Shown piece after piece: positions 55,633 through 64,000 of a stretch of DNA of 64,000 bases. Source of the DNA: Frischella perrara (GTDB lineage Bacteria > Pseudomonadota > Gammaproteobacteria > Enterobacterales > Orbaceae). Position numbers and translations under genes: made by a program. Below the pieces are notes generated by a model. That model worked only from the letters and a program-made list of their open reading frames with translations, was not told the DNA's origin and made no database searches. The number at the start of each line of letters is the position of its first letter. The stretch's first letter is position 1. The DNA lies in NCBI RefSeq assembly GCF_000807275.1, contig NZ_CP009056.1:248001-312000 (forward strand), in the 5' to 3' direction.

Positions 55633-56418
55633 ATGGATAAAATCTGTAAACCGATAGAAAATAAGAATAATCTCTCTATTGTATTATTAATAGCGACATT
55701 TTTACATTTTATCATCATTGTACTTATTCTTATGGGGTCTTTGTTCTCCGAATCAGCGCTTTCATTGGATGGTGATAAATCAATAAAGGCTATGATGATC
55801 GATTTTTCTATTATGGCAGCTCCACAGCAATCTTTAGCCCAAAATACCATAAATAATGAAGAGTTACCTACACCTGATGAAACAGAAAAAGCGATAGTTC
55901 AAAAAGAAGATAAAGAAAAAGAAGTTGAACCAGATATTATTGTAGAAAATAAAATCAAACAACCAGTTGTTACTCCTAACGAACCAACTTTAGTGATAAA
56001 AGAAAAACCTAATAAACCAAAAAAACAATTTCATAAGAAAGTAAACAAACATAAAGTATCTAAGGCTCAAGTCAAACAGGAAATTATGACTGAAAAACGT
56101 TCTGATGTATCCACCGCTTCAGCTATATCAGAGAATAACCAATACTCTGAAATGCCAACAGCAATTAGTCGTAGTTTACCAGAATATCCAAGACGAGCCT
56201 TAGATATGCGAATAGACGGACATGTGATTGTTATGTTTGATATTGATAATCATGGAAATGTTGATAATATTCGTATTATTGAGGCAAAACCAAATAATAT
56301 TTTTAACCGTTCAGTTATTCAAGCAATGAAAAGATGGAAATATCCTCCACGTATGAAAAAAGACTTAAAAACAAAAGTAATTTTTAATCGTAATAAATCA
56401 GTTAAATTTGACAATTAA
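55633..56418 (+). CDS. tonB: Energy transducer TonB
   Basis: 261 residues. Transmits proton-motive force to outer-membrane receptors for iron and vitamin B12. N-terminal membrane anchor LLIATFLHFIIIVLIL with the essential His. A Pro/Lys/Glu-rich spacer at about 80-160. The C-terminal domain starts LPEYPRRALDMRIDGHVIV and ends with MKRWKYPPRMKKDLK. exbB and exbD are not adjacent. A possible Fur box is upstream. Confidence 0.94.
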   Translation: MDKICKPIENKNNLSIVLLIATFLHFIIIVLILMGSLFSESALSLDGDKSIKAMMIDFSIMAAPQQSLAQNTINNEELPTPDETEKAIVQKEDKEKEVEPDIIVENKIKQPVVTPNEPTLVIKEKPNKPKKQFHKKVNKHKVSKAQVKQEIMTEKRSDVSTASAISENNQYSEMPTAISRSLPEYPRRALDMRIDGHVIVMFDIDNHGNVDNIRIIEAKPNNIFNRSVIQAMKRWKYPPRMKKDLKTKVIFNRNKSVKFDN

Positions 56419-56459
56419 GTTAATTAATATTAACTGACTTATTACATTCCATTCTTTTA

Positions 56460-57764
56460 TTAAGAATTCATAAGGGCTTCAATTAATTCGGGCTCTTTAG
56501 GAACTTCAGCTGTAAAAACTTCATTACCGTTTGGAGTGATTAAAATATCGTCTTCAATACGAATTCCAATTCCTTTATATTGAACAGGCACATCTGCATC
56601 TTTATTAATATATAAACCTGGTTCAACTGTTATAATCATACCAGGCTCTAGAATGCGTTCTCGATAAATTGTTTTATAGTCACCTACATCATGTACATCA
56701 ATTCCTAGCCAATGGCCTAATCCATGCATATAAAATTGATTATAAGCTTTATTTTCTATTAGCTCATCAACACTACCATGCATAATGCCCAATTTAACTA
56801 ATCCTTCAACCATGATTCTTATAACAGCATCATTGACTTGTTTAATGGACGTTCCGGGTTTAAATAATTCAATTGCTTTATATTGTGATTTAAGGACAAT
56901 ATCATAAATCTCACGTTGCGCCTGACTGAATTTTCCATTTATCGGGAAAGTTCTTGTAATATCGCCTGCATAATATTCATATTCACAACCAGCATCAATT
57001 AGAACTAAATCACCATCTTTTAATTGTTGATCATTATTTTCATAATGCAAAATACATCCATTATTACCACTTCCAACAATAGTATTGTATGACGGATTTC
57101 TAGCGCCGTGCATAGCGAATTCATGCAGAATTTCTGATTCTAATTGATATTCATACATATTGGGCTTACATTTTTGCATAGCTCTAATGTGACCAAGTGC
57201 ACTAATCTTCCCTGCTTTACGCATTAATTCAATTTCCTTTGGAGACTTAAATAAACGTAAATCATGCAATATAGGTCGCCAATCAATTATTGATTGTGGA
57301 GCAAAAAGGTTATGTCTTAAACCTTTTCTTAAATTATCCATTAATTGATTAACAATATTGTCAGCATAATCGTAAAGTTGGCTAGCATGATAGATAGCTT
57401 GTTTACCACTAACAATTTTAGGTAGTAGCTCTTCGGCTTGGCTAAATGGGTAGGCAACATCAACTTGCAATTGCGACAGTGCTGCTTGTTGACCTAAGCG
57501 ATAACCTGTCCATATTTCAGCAAGAGTATCTTTGGTACGATTAAACAAAATAGTTTGATGTTTATTGTTAGATTCTTTTATTATAATAAAAATCGCTTCA
57601 GGTTCTTTAAAAGATGTTAAGTACCAAAAATCACTATTTTGCCGGTAGGTATAATGAGTATCATTACTTCTTACGACTTCAGGCGCTGCAAAAAAAATAG
57701 CAGCACTGTTATCAATCATTTTTGCCAAAAGCTTATTACGGCGCATAATTATATCGTTAATCAT
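56460..57764 (-). CDS. pepP: Xaa-Pro aminopeptidase II (PepP)
   Basis: 434 residues. Cleaves the N-terminal residue before proline. Di-manganese site in the C-terminal pita-bread domain: the Asp of DAGCEYEYYAGDITRTFP, the His of HGLGHWLGIDVH, and the Glu residues of TVEPGLYI and IRIEDDILIT. N-terminal domain with YTYRQNSDFWYLT. Follows ygfB as in E. coli, but ubiH and ubiI, the next two genes there, are not here. Confidence 0.97.
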   Translation of the reverse strand: MINDIIMRRNKLLAKMIDNSAAIFFAAPEVVRSNDTHYTYRQNSDFWYLTSFKEPEAIFIIIKESNNKHQTILFNRTKDTLAEIWTGYRLGQQAALSQLQVDVAYPFSQAEELLPKIVSGKQAIYHASQLYDYADNIVNQLMDNLRKGLRHNLFAPQSIIDWRPILHDLRLFKSPKEIELMRKAGKISALGHIRAMQKCKPNMYEYQLESEILHEFAMHGARNPSYNTIVGSGNNGCILHYENNDQQLKDGDLVLIDAGCEYEYYAGDITRTFPINGKFSQAQREIYDIVLKSQYKAIELFKPGTSIKQVNDAVIRIMVEGLVKLGIMHGSVDELIENKAYNQFYMHGLGHWLGIDVHDVGDYKTIYRERILEPGMIITVEPGLYINKDADVPVQYKGIGIRIEDDILITPNGNEVFTAEVPKEPELIEALMNS

Positions 57765-57836
57765 TTTTCAACCTATTAATTATTAAATTATTTATTTTCC
57801 TGATTTATCTTTATTGGTTTAAGAATTCATTAGTGA

Positions 57837-58379
57837 TTAATGAAGAACTTTTGATGAATAATGATCAGTAAATTCGTCATAACATAAAATGACAGTCATA
57901 CGGACATATTCTAGAATTTCTTCAAAAGCGAATGCTAACTCTTCTTGATCATCATCTCTATCGTAGCCTAATTGGATAATTTGACGCAGATCATAAATTG
58001 CTTCTCCCACATCACCTTTAACTTTCATTAATTGTGGCTGTGCTAATCCTAGACCCAATAAAAAGTGATTAATCCAATCAACCATATCATCAATTTGTTC
58101 AAAAAGTCCTTCATCGCGGAGCAATAGCTGAAATTCAAAATTATCATCAGCTAGTTGTTCTTTGATTTGTTCATAAACATGTTCAATTGATGTTGATAAT
58201 TCACCTGCAAGTGATTGCCCATTATTTAGCATATCATTAAGTAATACTTGCCAGCTTTTATCTTGTATTCCACCCGCAATAATTCCAGTAAGCAATCCAT
58301 GTAATTCAGAGGCATTAACACCTATTTGTGAGGATTTCAATTCATTATTTAATGAAGAATAGCTTATTTGCTTTGACAT
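57837..58379 (-). CDS. ygfB: UPF0149 family protein YgfB
   Basis: 180 residues, all-helical, acidic. Motifs NASELHGLLTGIIAGG, DMVDWINHFLLGLGLAQ and AFEEILEYVRMTVILCYDEF are typical. In Pseudomonas YgfB acts as a regulator of AlpA-dependent expression; here the function is unknown. ATG at 58379 preferred, with AGGA 6 bases upstream; an ATG at 58394 adds five residues. It is 72 bases before pepP. Confidence 0.93.
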   Translation of the reverse strand: MSKQISYSSLNNELKSSQIGVNASELHGLLTGIIAGGIQDKSWQVLLNDMLNNGQSLAGELSTSIEHVYEQIKEQLADDNFEFQLLLRDEGLFEQIDDMVDWINHFLLGLGLAQPQLMKVKGDVGEAIYDLRQIIQLGYDRDDDQEELAFAFEEILEYVRMTVILCYDEFTDHYSSKVLH

Positions 58380-58423
58380 AATTGTTCCTATCAATAGTGA
58401 AATAATGTGTTTAGTATATCTCT

Positions 58424-58452
58424 AATTCAATGAATTTGGCACTCATTGAATT
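58424..58452. repeat. Perfect 10-bp inverted repeat upstream of ygfB
   Basis: AATTCAATGA and TCATTGAATT with a 9-base loop, 45 bases before the ygfB start. No T run on either side, so an operator is more likely than a terminator. No regulator recognised. Confidence 0.5.
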
Positions 58453-58678
58453 CAATCAGCAACATGTTGGGGAAGCATATAATTTACAATAATGAATCGA
58501 TTTAATGATGTTTAGACATGGCATTATCAGTTTTACTAATTAAATTATTGATAAATACAACTTGATAAAATAAGTTATTTGAATTTAAACAGATTTTGTT
58601 TTATTATCCCCTTTGTTATTTAAATGATCACATGTAAAACAATCTTTTACTATTTTATCGTTATAATTTTATTGATAT

Positions 58679-58716
58679 CGTGGTTCGTAATCCATCCCAC
58701 GTAAAAAAACTAGGAG
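58679..58716 (+). promoter_or_regulatory. preQ1-I riboswitch
   Basis: CGTGG (58679-58683) pairs with CCACG (58697-58701). The 5' strand runs directly into TTC, and the 3' strand into TAAAAAAACTAGGAG: the preQ1-I layout of a P1 stem, TTC loop start, A-rich strand and a CTA tail. Loop TCC (58691-58693) can pair with GGA of the AGGAG (58712-58716), forming the pseudoknot and hiding the ribosome-binding site. TATAAT at 58662-58667 may be the promoter. queD and queE follow. Confidence 0.85.
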
Positions 58717-58722
58717 TTATTG

Positions 58723-58791
58723 ATGTTACAGATCTTACTTATCAAATATTTTAATTCACCTCATTGCATACTGATTAATCCCCATTGTTAA
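58723..58791 (+). CDS. Possible 22-residue leader ORF under riboswitch control
   Basis: ATG six bases after the riboswitch AGGAG, 22 codons to TAA, beginning MLQILLIKYFNSPHC. Not recognised. Its ribosome-binding site is the one that the preQ1 pseudoknot would mask, while queD, 52 bases after its stop, has only a weak site. It may be a leader peptide coupling preQ1 sensing to queDE, a small protein, or the remnant of a lost gene such as a queuosine-precursor transporter. Confidence 0.4.
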   Translation: MLQILLIKYFNSPHCILINPHC

Positions 58792-58843
58792 TAAAAATTA
58801 TTTTATTTCTATAATGTAATCTAATTATAAATCCGAGCTTATT

Positions 58844-59263
58844 ATGTATAAAATTGCTAAAGAATTTCAATTTGACGCTTGTCATATGTTGGATGGACAC
58901 AATGGTAAATGTCATAATTTACATGGACATACTTATCGTTTAATTATCGAAATATCAGCTAACCTCATTGAACAGGGTAGCAGTGCTGATATGGTAATGG
59001 ATTTCGCTGATATAAAACAAACTGTTAAACAACACGTGATTGATAAACTAGATCATGCATTCCTATATAATCAGCATAATAATAATGAAAGCCAAATTGC
59101 TGACCTATTGCAAAAAATGCAACGGAAAACCTTTGCTTTTCCTTGCCGAACAACGGCAGAAGGTATGAGTAAATTTATATTTAACGTTCTCAAGCAATAT
59201 CTACCGATTTCATCGGTAACGTTATGGGAAACGCCAACTTCTTATTGCCAATATAGTGAGTGA
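58844..59263 (+). CDS. queD: 6-carboxytetrahydropterin synthase QueD
   Basis: 139 residues. Converts dihydroneopterin triphosphate to 6-carboxytetrahydropterin, the first queuosine-specific step. FQFDACHMLDGHNGKC with zinc His, CHNLHGHTYRL with two more zinc His and the nearby catalytic Cys, VMDFADIK and LDHAFL, WETPTSYCQY at the end. A preQ1-I riboswitch lies upstream and queE follows four bases later. Confidence 0.96.
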   Translation: MYKIAKEFQFDACHMLDGHNGKCHNLHGHTYRLIIEISANLIEQGSSADMVMDFADIKQTVKQHVIDKLDHAFLYNQHNNNESQIADLLQKMQRKTFAFPCRTTAEGMSKFIFNVLKQYLPISSVTLWETPTSYCQYSE

Positions 59264-59267
59264 TAAT

Positions 59268-59882
59268 ATGCCAAATTTTCCGATAGTAGAAATATTTCAG
59301 TCGCTACAAGGAGAAGGATATAATACGGGCATGCCAGCAATCTTTATACGTTTTGGCGGTTGTAATTTACGATGCCCTTGGTGTGATACTAACTTTGATA
59401 ATTTTCAAAAATTATCTTTAACAGCGATACTAACGCGAGTACTCACTTACTCGGCAAAAAATATTATCATTACTGGCGGGGAACCGACATTACAAAAATA
59501 TTTACCTGAACTTGTCACACGCTTAAAACAGTTAGGATATTATGTTGCCATCGAAACTAATGGTTTAAAATCAGTTTATTCGGAAATTGATTATATTGCG
59601 GTAAGTCCTAAATACCATTATTGGCGACGTTATCATGATGCACCTTTAATCAAAGCCGATGAAGTGCGAATTGTTGTTGAAGAAGCAAAAGATATCGCTG
59701 AATTTTGCTTGGCAATGGAACAACGCATAGAAGCAAAACGGTATTATCTTTCGCCTTGTGAACAAAATGGCCAAATGGCATTATTGCCAACATTAGAATT
59801 ATTAGGAAAACTCAATCAAGGAAGACAAAATAATAAATGGCAGTTGAGTATTCAAACGCATAAACTTGCCAATATAGAATGA
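59268..59882 (+). CDS. queE: 7-carboxy-7-deazaguanine synthase QueE
   Basis: 204 residues. Radical SAM enzyme forming CDG from 6-carboxytetrahydropterin. FQSLQGEGYNTGMPAIFIRF, then the cluster motif CNLRCPWC (C-X3-C-X2-C) near residue 30, and TGGEPTLQ. ATG at 59268 aligns with the E. coli start; an in-frame GTG at 59256 would overlap queD. About 20 residues shorter than E. coli QueE, mostly in the segment after the cluster loop. Confidence 0.95.
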   Translation: MPNFPIVEIFQSLQGEGYNTGMPAIFIRFGGCNLRCPWCDTNFDNFQKLSLTAILTRVLTYSAKNIIITGGEPTLQKYLPELVTRLKQLGYYVAIETNGLKSVYSEIDYIAVSPKYHYWRRYHDAPLIKADEVRIVVEEAKDIAEFCLAMEQRIEAKRYYLSPCEQNGQMALLPTLELLGKLNQGRQNNKWQLSIQTHKLANIE

Positions 59883-59900
59883 TAATTTTTTACTAATAAT

Positions 59901-61283
59901 TTAGTCTAAATTGGCTAAGATATCTAATGCTTCGGACAACTTTTTAACACCATATACCTTTAAATTATCAGATGTTTTTTTAGGCATGTTACTTATTGGT
60001 ACAATCGCACGTTTGAAACCGTGTTTAGCTGCTTCGGCAATTCGTTCTTGTCCACTAGGTACAGGACGAATTTCTCCACCTAAGCCTATCTCTCCAAAAA
60101 TAACTAAGTCTTGTGGTAATGGGCGGTTACGTAAACTAGAAACTAGAGCTGCAACTAAAGCTAAATCGGCACTAGTTTCGTTTACTTTAACGCCACCGAC
60201 GACATTCACAAAGACATCTTGATCTGCCATATGTAAGCCACCATGACGATGTAAAACAGCCAGTAATAATGCTAATCGATTTTGCTCTAATCCAACAGTT
60301 ACACGCCTTGGGTTTCCAAAATGAGACTGATCGACTAATGCTTGTATTTCGACGAGTAAAGGACGAGTACCTTCCCAAATTACCATAACCGAGCTACCAG
60401 AGGACATTTCTTCCCCTCGCGTAAGAAAAATAGCTGATGGATTACTTACTTCTTTTAAGCCTTGTTCAGTCATGGCAAACACACCGAGTTCATTTACTGC
60501 ACCAAAGCGGTTTTTATGACTACGTAAAGTTCTAAAACGTGAATCAGAATCACCATCCAGTAATATTGAACAATCAATACAGTGCTCAAGTACTTTTGGT
60601 CCAGCCAGTGAACCGTCCTTTGTAACATGCCCTACCATGATAATTGCAATTCCTTTGGTTTTTGCAAAACGTGTTAAGTATGCAGCCGTTTCACGAACTT
60701 GGGCGACACTTCCTGGTGAGGATTGAATATCAGCCATATGCATAACTTGAATTGAATCAATTACCATAAGCCGAGGTTGTTCTTGTTCAGCTAACAAACA
60801 AATTTGCTCTATGCTTGTTTCGGAAAGCATATTTATATTATCGGTAGGTAAACCCAAACGATGAGCACGCATTGCAACTTGTTGCAAAGACTCTTCACCC
60901 GTAACATACAATGTTTTCATACTACTAGAAAGGCGACACATCGTTTGTAATAATAATGTACTTTTGCCAGCTCCGGGATTACCCCCGATTAATATTGCGC
61001 TACCGGGGACAACACCGCCACCAAGTACGCGATCAAATTCTGAAAAACCAGTTGAAAAGCGGGGTAACTCTTCTAAACTTATCTCGACTAATTTTTGTAT
61101 TTTGCTCTGACCAACACCACCAGCATAACCGCTAAATCGGTCATTAGTGCGTGCATTTGCCGCAGCAAGTCTAATTTCGGTAATTGTATTCCAAGCGTGG
61201 CATTCACTACATTGACCTTGCCAGCGTAAGTAATCAGCACCACATTCATTACAGACATAAGCGCGTTTTACAGCCTTTGCCAA
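59901..61283 (-). CDS. radA: DNA recombination/repair protein RadA
   Basis: 460 residues. RecA-like branch-migration helicase. N-terminal zinc finger with Cys at 11, 14, 25 and 28; Walker A GGNPGAGKST near residue 98; the RadA signature KNRFG near 256; C-terminal Lon-like domain with FVNVVGGVKVNETSADLA. Upstream lies serB, the same serB-radA pair as in E. coli. Confidence 0.97.
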   Translation of the reverse strand: MAKAVKRAYVCNECGADYLRWQGQCSECHAWNTITEIRLAAANARTNDRFSGYAGGVGQSKIQKLVEISLEELPRFSTGFSEFDRVLGGGVVPGSAILIGGNPGAGKSTLLLQTMCRLSSSMKTLYVTGEESLQQVAMRAHRLGLPTDNINMLSETSIEQICLLAEQEQPRLMVIDSIQVMHMADIQSSPGSVAQVRETAAYLTRFAKTKGIAIIMVGHVTKDGSLAGPKVLEHCIDCSILLDGDSDSRFRTLRSHKNRFGAVNELGVFAMTEQGLKEVSNPSAIFLTRGEEMSSGSSVMVIWEGTRPLLVEIQALVDQSHFGNPRRVTVGLEQNRLALLLAVLHRHGGLHMADQDVFVNVVGGVKVNETSADLALVAALVSSLRNRPLPQDLVIFGEIGLGGEIRPVPSGQERIAEAAKHGFKRAIVPISNMPKKTSDNLKVYGVKKLSEALDILANLD

Positions 61284-61363
61284 ATTTATACTCCTAAACT
61301 TAATTTATAAATAACGCTGATTTAAGTTAACAATACATATTATTAATTTCATAACATCATTAT

Positions 61364-62341
61364 CTAACCTTGACTATCAATACTGGCTGATAAAATACAC
61401 ATCAATCCTGTTAGATCAGCATAATTAATACTATTCTTAGCTTTTTGGATTACTTTAGGTTTGCCATGATAAGCAACACCTAATCCTGCTATACGAATCA
61501 TCATTAAATCATTAGCACCGTCTCCAATAGCCACAGTCTGTTCTATTGGTATATTGAATTGTTGAGCTAGATTTTGTAGCATCTTTGCTTTGAATCTTGC
61601 ATCAACAATCTGACCTTTTACTTTACCCGTTAGTTTCTGTTGATTATTAATTACCAATTCATTTGCATAGACTTCTGCCAATTTTAATTTGCTTTTTAAA
61701 TGTTCTGCAAAATAGGTAAATCCACCAGACACAATTGCGATCTTCCAATTTCGTTTATGCAACTCTTTGATTAAAAATGTCAATCCAGATGTTAATGGCA
61801 ATTTGTTTTTAATGGATTCTAATATCGCCACATCGGCACCTTTTAATGTTGCGACACGTTTTCTTAAGCTAGTAGCAAAATCTATTTCACCTCGCATTGC
61901 TTGTTCTGTGATTTTGGAGACTAAATCACCTGAACCATGCTGCTTGGCAATTTCATCAATACACTCTATCTTTATAGCGGTTGAATCCATATCCATTACT
62001 AACAAACCTTCAGATCGAAGAGAGGGTAGATGATTAATACTTGCCACATCAATACCTAATTCATTAGCAATAGTTTGTGCTTTTTTCGGCATGACGCCAG
62101 CAATACGTATAACTTGGTAATTTTTGACCTGCCATGAAGACACAATAACAATTGGCATAGCTAGTTTATTTTGAAACTTAGAAACAAGAGTCTTATTTAA
62201 CTTACGACCATAAATAATCCACCCAGTTTTGCCAGCATTGTAATCTAATGGCATGATTTCACAGCCATTTAATGATAATGGCAGTGCTTGCCAATTTTTA
62301 ATATTTTCGGGTAAATCGTTAAAAGTTAATGTATAGGCCAT
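61364..62341 (-). CDS. serB: Phosphoserine phosphatase SerB
   Basis: 325 residues. Last step of serine synthesis. HAD-family motifs: DMDSTAIKIE near residue 117, IVSGGFTYF near residue 206, GDGANDLMMI near residue 270. The N-terminal third is the regulatory domain found in E. coli SerB. Followed by radA after 80 bases. Confidence 0.97.
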   Translation of the reverse strand: MAYTLTFNDLPENIKNWQALPLSLNGCEIMPLDYNAGKTGWIIYGRKLNKTLVSKFQNKLAMPIVIVSSWQVKNYQVIRIAGVMPKKAQTIANELGIDVASINHLPSLRSEGLLVMDMDSTAIKIECIDEIAKQHGSGDLVSKITEQAMRGEIDFATSLRKRVATLKGADVAILESIKNKLPLTSGLTFLIKELHKRNWKIAIVSGGFTYFAEHLKSKLKLAEVYANELVINNQQKLTGKVKGQIVDARFKAKMLQNLAQQFNIPIEQTVAIGDGANDLMMIRIAGLGVAYHGKPKVIQKAKNSINYADLTGLMCILSASIDSQG

Positions 62342-62426
62342 AATGTATTTAACAAGTCAATTAGTTTTTATAGTCAATTAATTTATCATAACATAAGCCA
62401 TGAAAGTGCGTTACAAAAAGATAAAT

Positions 62427-62458
62427 ATAAAAAACAAAACCGCCAAACTATGGCGGTT
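62427..62458 (-). terminator. cycA terminator
   Basis: On the minus strand AACCGCCA-TAGTT-TGGCGGTT (8-bp perfect stem), then a T-rich tail (TTGTTTTTT) running to about 62427. Confidence 0.88.
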
Positions 62459-62511
62459 ATGTGTTTGTAAAGAGTACATTGAGATAAATAGGCAACTGTA
62501 CCGATAAAGGA

Positions 62512-63915
62512 TTAATTTGTTTGTTTTGTCTTACCAATTGCTCTATGAATGCCATAACTTATCGCTAAAATTAAAAACCAGATTGGCGTTGCTAATAGTG
62601 CTTGTCGAGTATCGTTCTCGAAAGTTAATAAAACAATAACAAATGCAAAGAAAGCTAAGCAGATAAAACACATCATAATGCCACCTGGCATTTTAAATAA
62701 TGATTGTTGATGAAGTTGCTGACGTTTTTTACGATATTGGATATAAGATAATAAAATTATTGACCATATAAACATAAATAAAATGGCGGATATTGTCGTT
62801 ACAATCGTAAAAGCTGTCATAACATCAGGGACTAAGTAAATTAAAACAACCCCACTCAATAAGCAGAGGCAAGAGAACATTAATCCATTTGCGGGTACAA
62901 ATCGCCTTGAAAGCCGTCCAAAAATTGAAGGTGCATCATTTTTTCGGGCCAATCCAAATAGCATACGACTTGTAGAGTAGATACCACTATTTGCTGAAGA
63001 TGCGGCAGATGTAAGAACAACAAAATTGATCAAACTGGCAGCAGCAGGTAATCCAATTAATGTAAACAATTCAACAAACGGGCTTTTATTTGCTGAAATA
63101 AAAACCCAAGGTGTAACTGTCATGATAATAATTAATGCAAACACATAAAAGAAAATAATGCGTAATGGGACAGAATTGATCGCACGAGGCAGATTTTTAG
63201 TTGGGTCTTGAGTTTCTGCAGCTGTGGTGCCAACTAACTCAATACCGACAAAGGCGAAAATTGCAATCTGGAAACCAGCAAAGAATCCCATCATGCCATT
63301 AGGGAAAAGACCGCCATATTGCCAAAGATTGCTCAAAGCTGCGGATGTATTGGTTTGTTCAGAATGATAGGATGTCAGTAATAAAATAATACCCACAACA
63401 ATTAATGCTAAAATTGCGATGATTTTTATCATCGAAAACCAAAATTCAGTTTCACCAAACATTTTTACCGTCAGTAGATTAAGTGATAACAGGACAAAAA
63501 TACAGATCAACATTGGTATCCATGCCTCTAAAGTTGGAAACCAATGCTGTGCATATCCAGCAATCGCTACAACATCAGCGATTCCAGTAATCACCCAACA
63601 AAACCAATAAGTCCAACCTGTAAAAAAGCCAGCCCATGGCCCTAACAAATCTGCTGCGAAATCACTAAACGATTTGTAATTTAAATTAGATAATAAGATC
63701 TCACCCATTGCTCGCATCACAAAGAATAGGATAAATCCAATAATCATATAGACAAAAATAATAGATGGACCTGCTAAACTAATCGTTTTGCCTGATCCCA
63801 TAAATAACCCTGTTCCGATAGCACCACTAATTGCAATCAATTGTATATGGCGATTAGATAGATTGCGTTTAAGTTTCTTTTCTTGTGAAGACCCAGTATT
63901 ATTAATGGAATTCAT
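62512..63915 (-). CDS. cycA: D-serine/D-alanine/glycine transporter CycA
   Basis: 467 residues, 12 predicted membrane helices, amino acid-polyamine-organocation family. Near-identical to E. coli CycA over long segments: NRHIQLIAISGAIGTGLFMG (helix 1 glycine motif), SGKTISLAGPSIIFVYMIIG, SFSDFAADLLGPWAGFFTGW and FAFVGIELVGTTAAET. Takes up glycine, D-alanine, D-serine and D-cycloserine. AAGGAAAA precedes the ATG; its promoter is at or past the window edge. Confidence 0.95.
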   Translation of the reverse strand: MNSINNTGSSQEKKLKRNLSNRHIQLIAISGAIGTGLFMGSGKTISLAGPSIIFVYMIIGFILFFVMRAMGEILLSNLNYKSFSDFAADLLGPWAGFFTGWTYWFCWVITGIADVVAIAGYAQHWFPTLEAWIPMLICIFVLLSLNLLTVKMFGETEFWFSMIKIIAILALIVVGIILLLTSYHSEQTNTSAALSNLWQYGGLFPNGMMGFFAGFQIAIFAFVGIELVGTTAAETQDPTKNLPRAINSVPLRIIFFYVFALIIIMTVTPWVFISANKSPFVELFTLIGLPAAASLINFVVLTSAASSANSGIYSTSRMLFGLARKNDAPSIFGRLSRRFVPANGLMFSCLCLLSGVVLIYLVPDVMTAFTIVTTISAILFMFIWSIILLSYIQYRKKRQQLHQQSLFKMPGGIMMCFICLAFFAFVIVLLTFENDTRQALLATPIWFLILAISYGIHRAIGKTKQTN

Positions 63916-64000
63916 GGTATCTTTTTTCCTTAGTTAATGGTTTCATTGATTAACAGCCTTGAAATATTAAAGATAATAAATCTCTATTTCAATGTTTTTC

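Noticed and set aside
56419-56434. GTTAAT-TAAT-ATTAAC hairpin between tonB and pepP as a terminator
   Set aside because: Only six A/T-rich pairs and no clear T run; too weak to call.

Overview
The window is AT-rich chromosomal DNA of a gammaproteobacterium. Nearly all genes are close relatives of Escherichia coli core genes in recognisable E. coli-like blocks: recA-recX-alaS-csrA-serV-argVYZ, greA/yhbY/rlmE-ftsH-folP-glmM, and tsaE-amiB-mutL-miaA-hfq-hflX-hflK-hflC-purA. Low GC, frequent AT-rich and CGA codons, short proteins and reshuffled junctions point to a host-associated lineage. An Orbaceae member (Gilliamella-like gut bacterium) is my best guess. It rests on overall character and the complete 16S gene at 48879-50412, which I could not search.

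Layout. 1-3766: the end of a TatD-family gene (yjjV), two transporters and the glyoxalase gloC. 3841-9342: tRNA-Asn, recA with a textbook LexA box inside its promoter, recX, alaS, csrA, then tRNA-Ser and three tRNA-Arg genes, one with an unusual TCG anticodon. 9477-13266: wza-wzb-wzc, the outer-membrane channel, phosphatase and tyrosine kinase of capsule export, with no polymerase or transferase genes beside them. 13631-20180 (minus strand): a compact flagellar block, fliA, flhD, flhC, motA, motB, flgK, flgL, with a clear FliA promoter before flgK. 20605-30692: nth-smrB; carAB and argF diverging from a region with ArgR operators over both promoters; the heat-shock pair hslR-hslO; and an AsmA-family protein. 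30776-48390: greA (with a small ORF and terminator ahead of it), translation, quality-control and cell-wall genes, an isolated tusB, and the tsaE-to-purA block. 48536-53874: a complete rrn operon (P1/P2, boxA, 16S, tRNA-Glu, 23S, 5S, terminator). 54458-63915: ispB, tonB with a possible Fur box, ygfB-pepP, a preQ1-I riboswitch ahead of a 22-codon ORF and queDE, radA, serB and cycA.

How the genes work together. carAB makes carbamoyl phosphate and argF consumes it, and both carry arginine operators in one shared intergenic region. queD and queE make preQ1 precursors downstream of a preQ1 sensor. flhDC leads to fliA, which leads to flgKL, all within 7 kb. hflK and hflC modulate ftsH, which is about 12 kb away.

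There are no insertion sequences, prophages, CRISPR arrays or defence islands in the window. The most novel-looking signals are small: the preQ1 riboswitch whose ribosome-binding site belongs to a 22-codon ORF, the mini transcription unit ahead of greA, and the tRNA-Arg(TCG).
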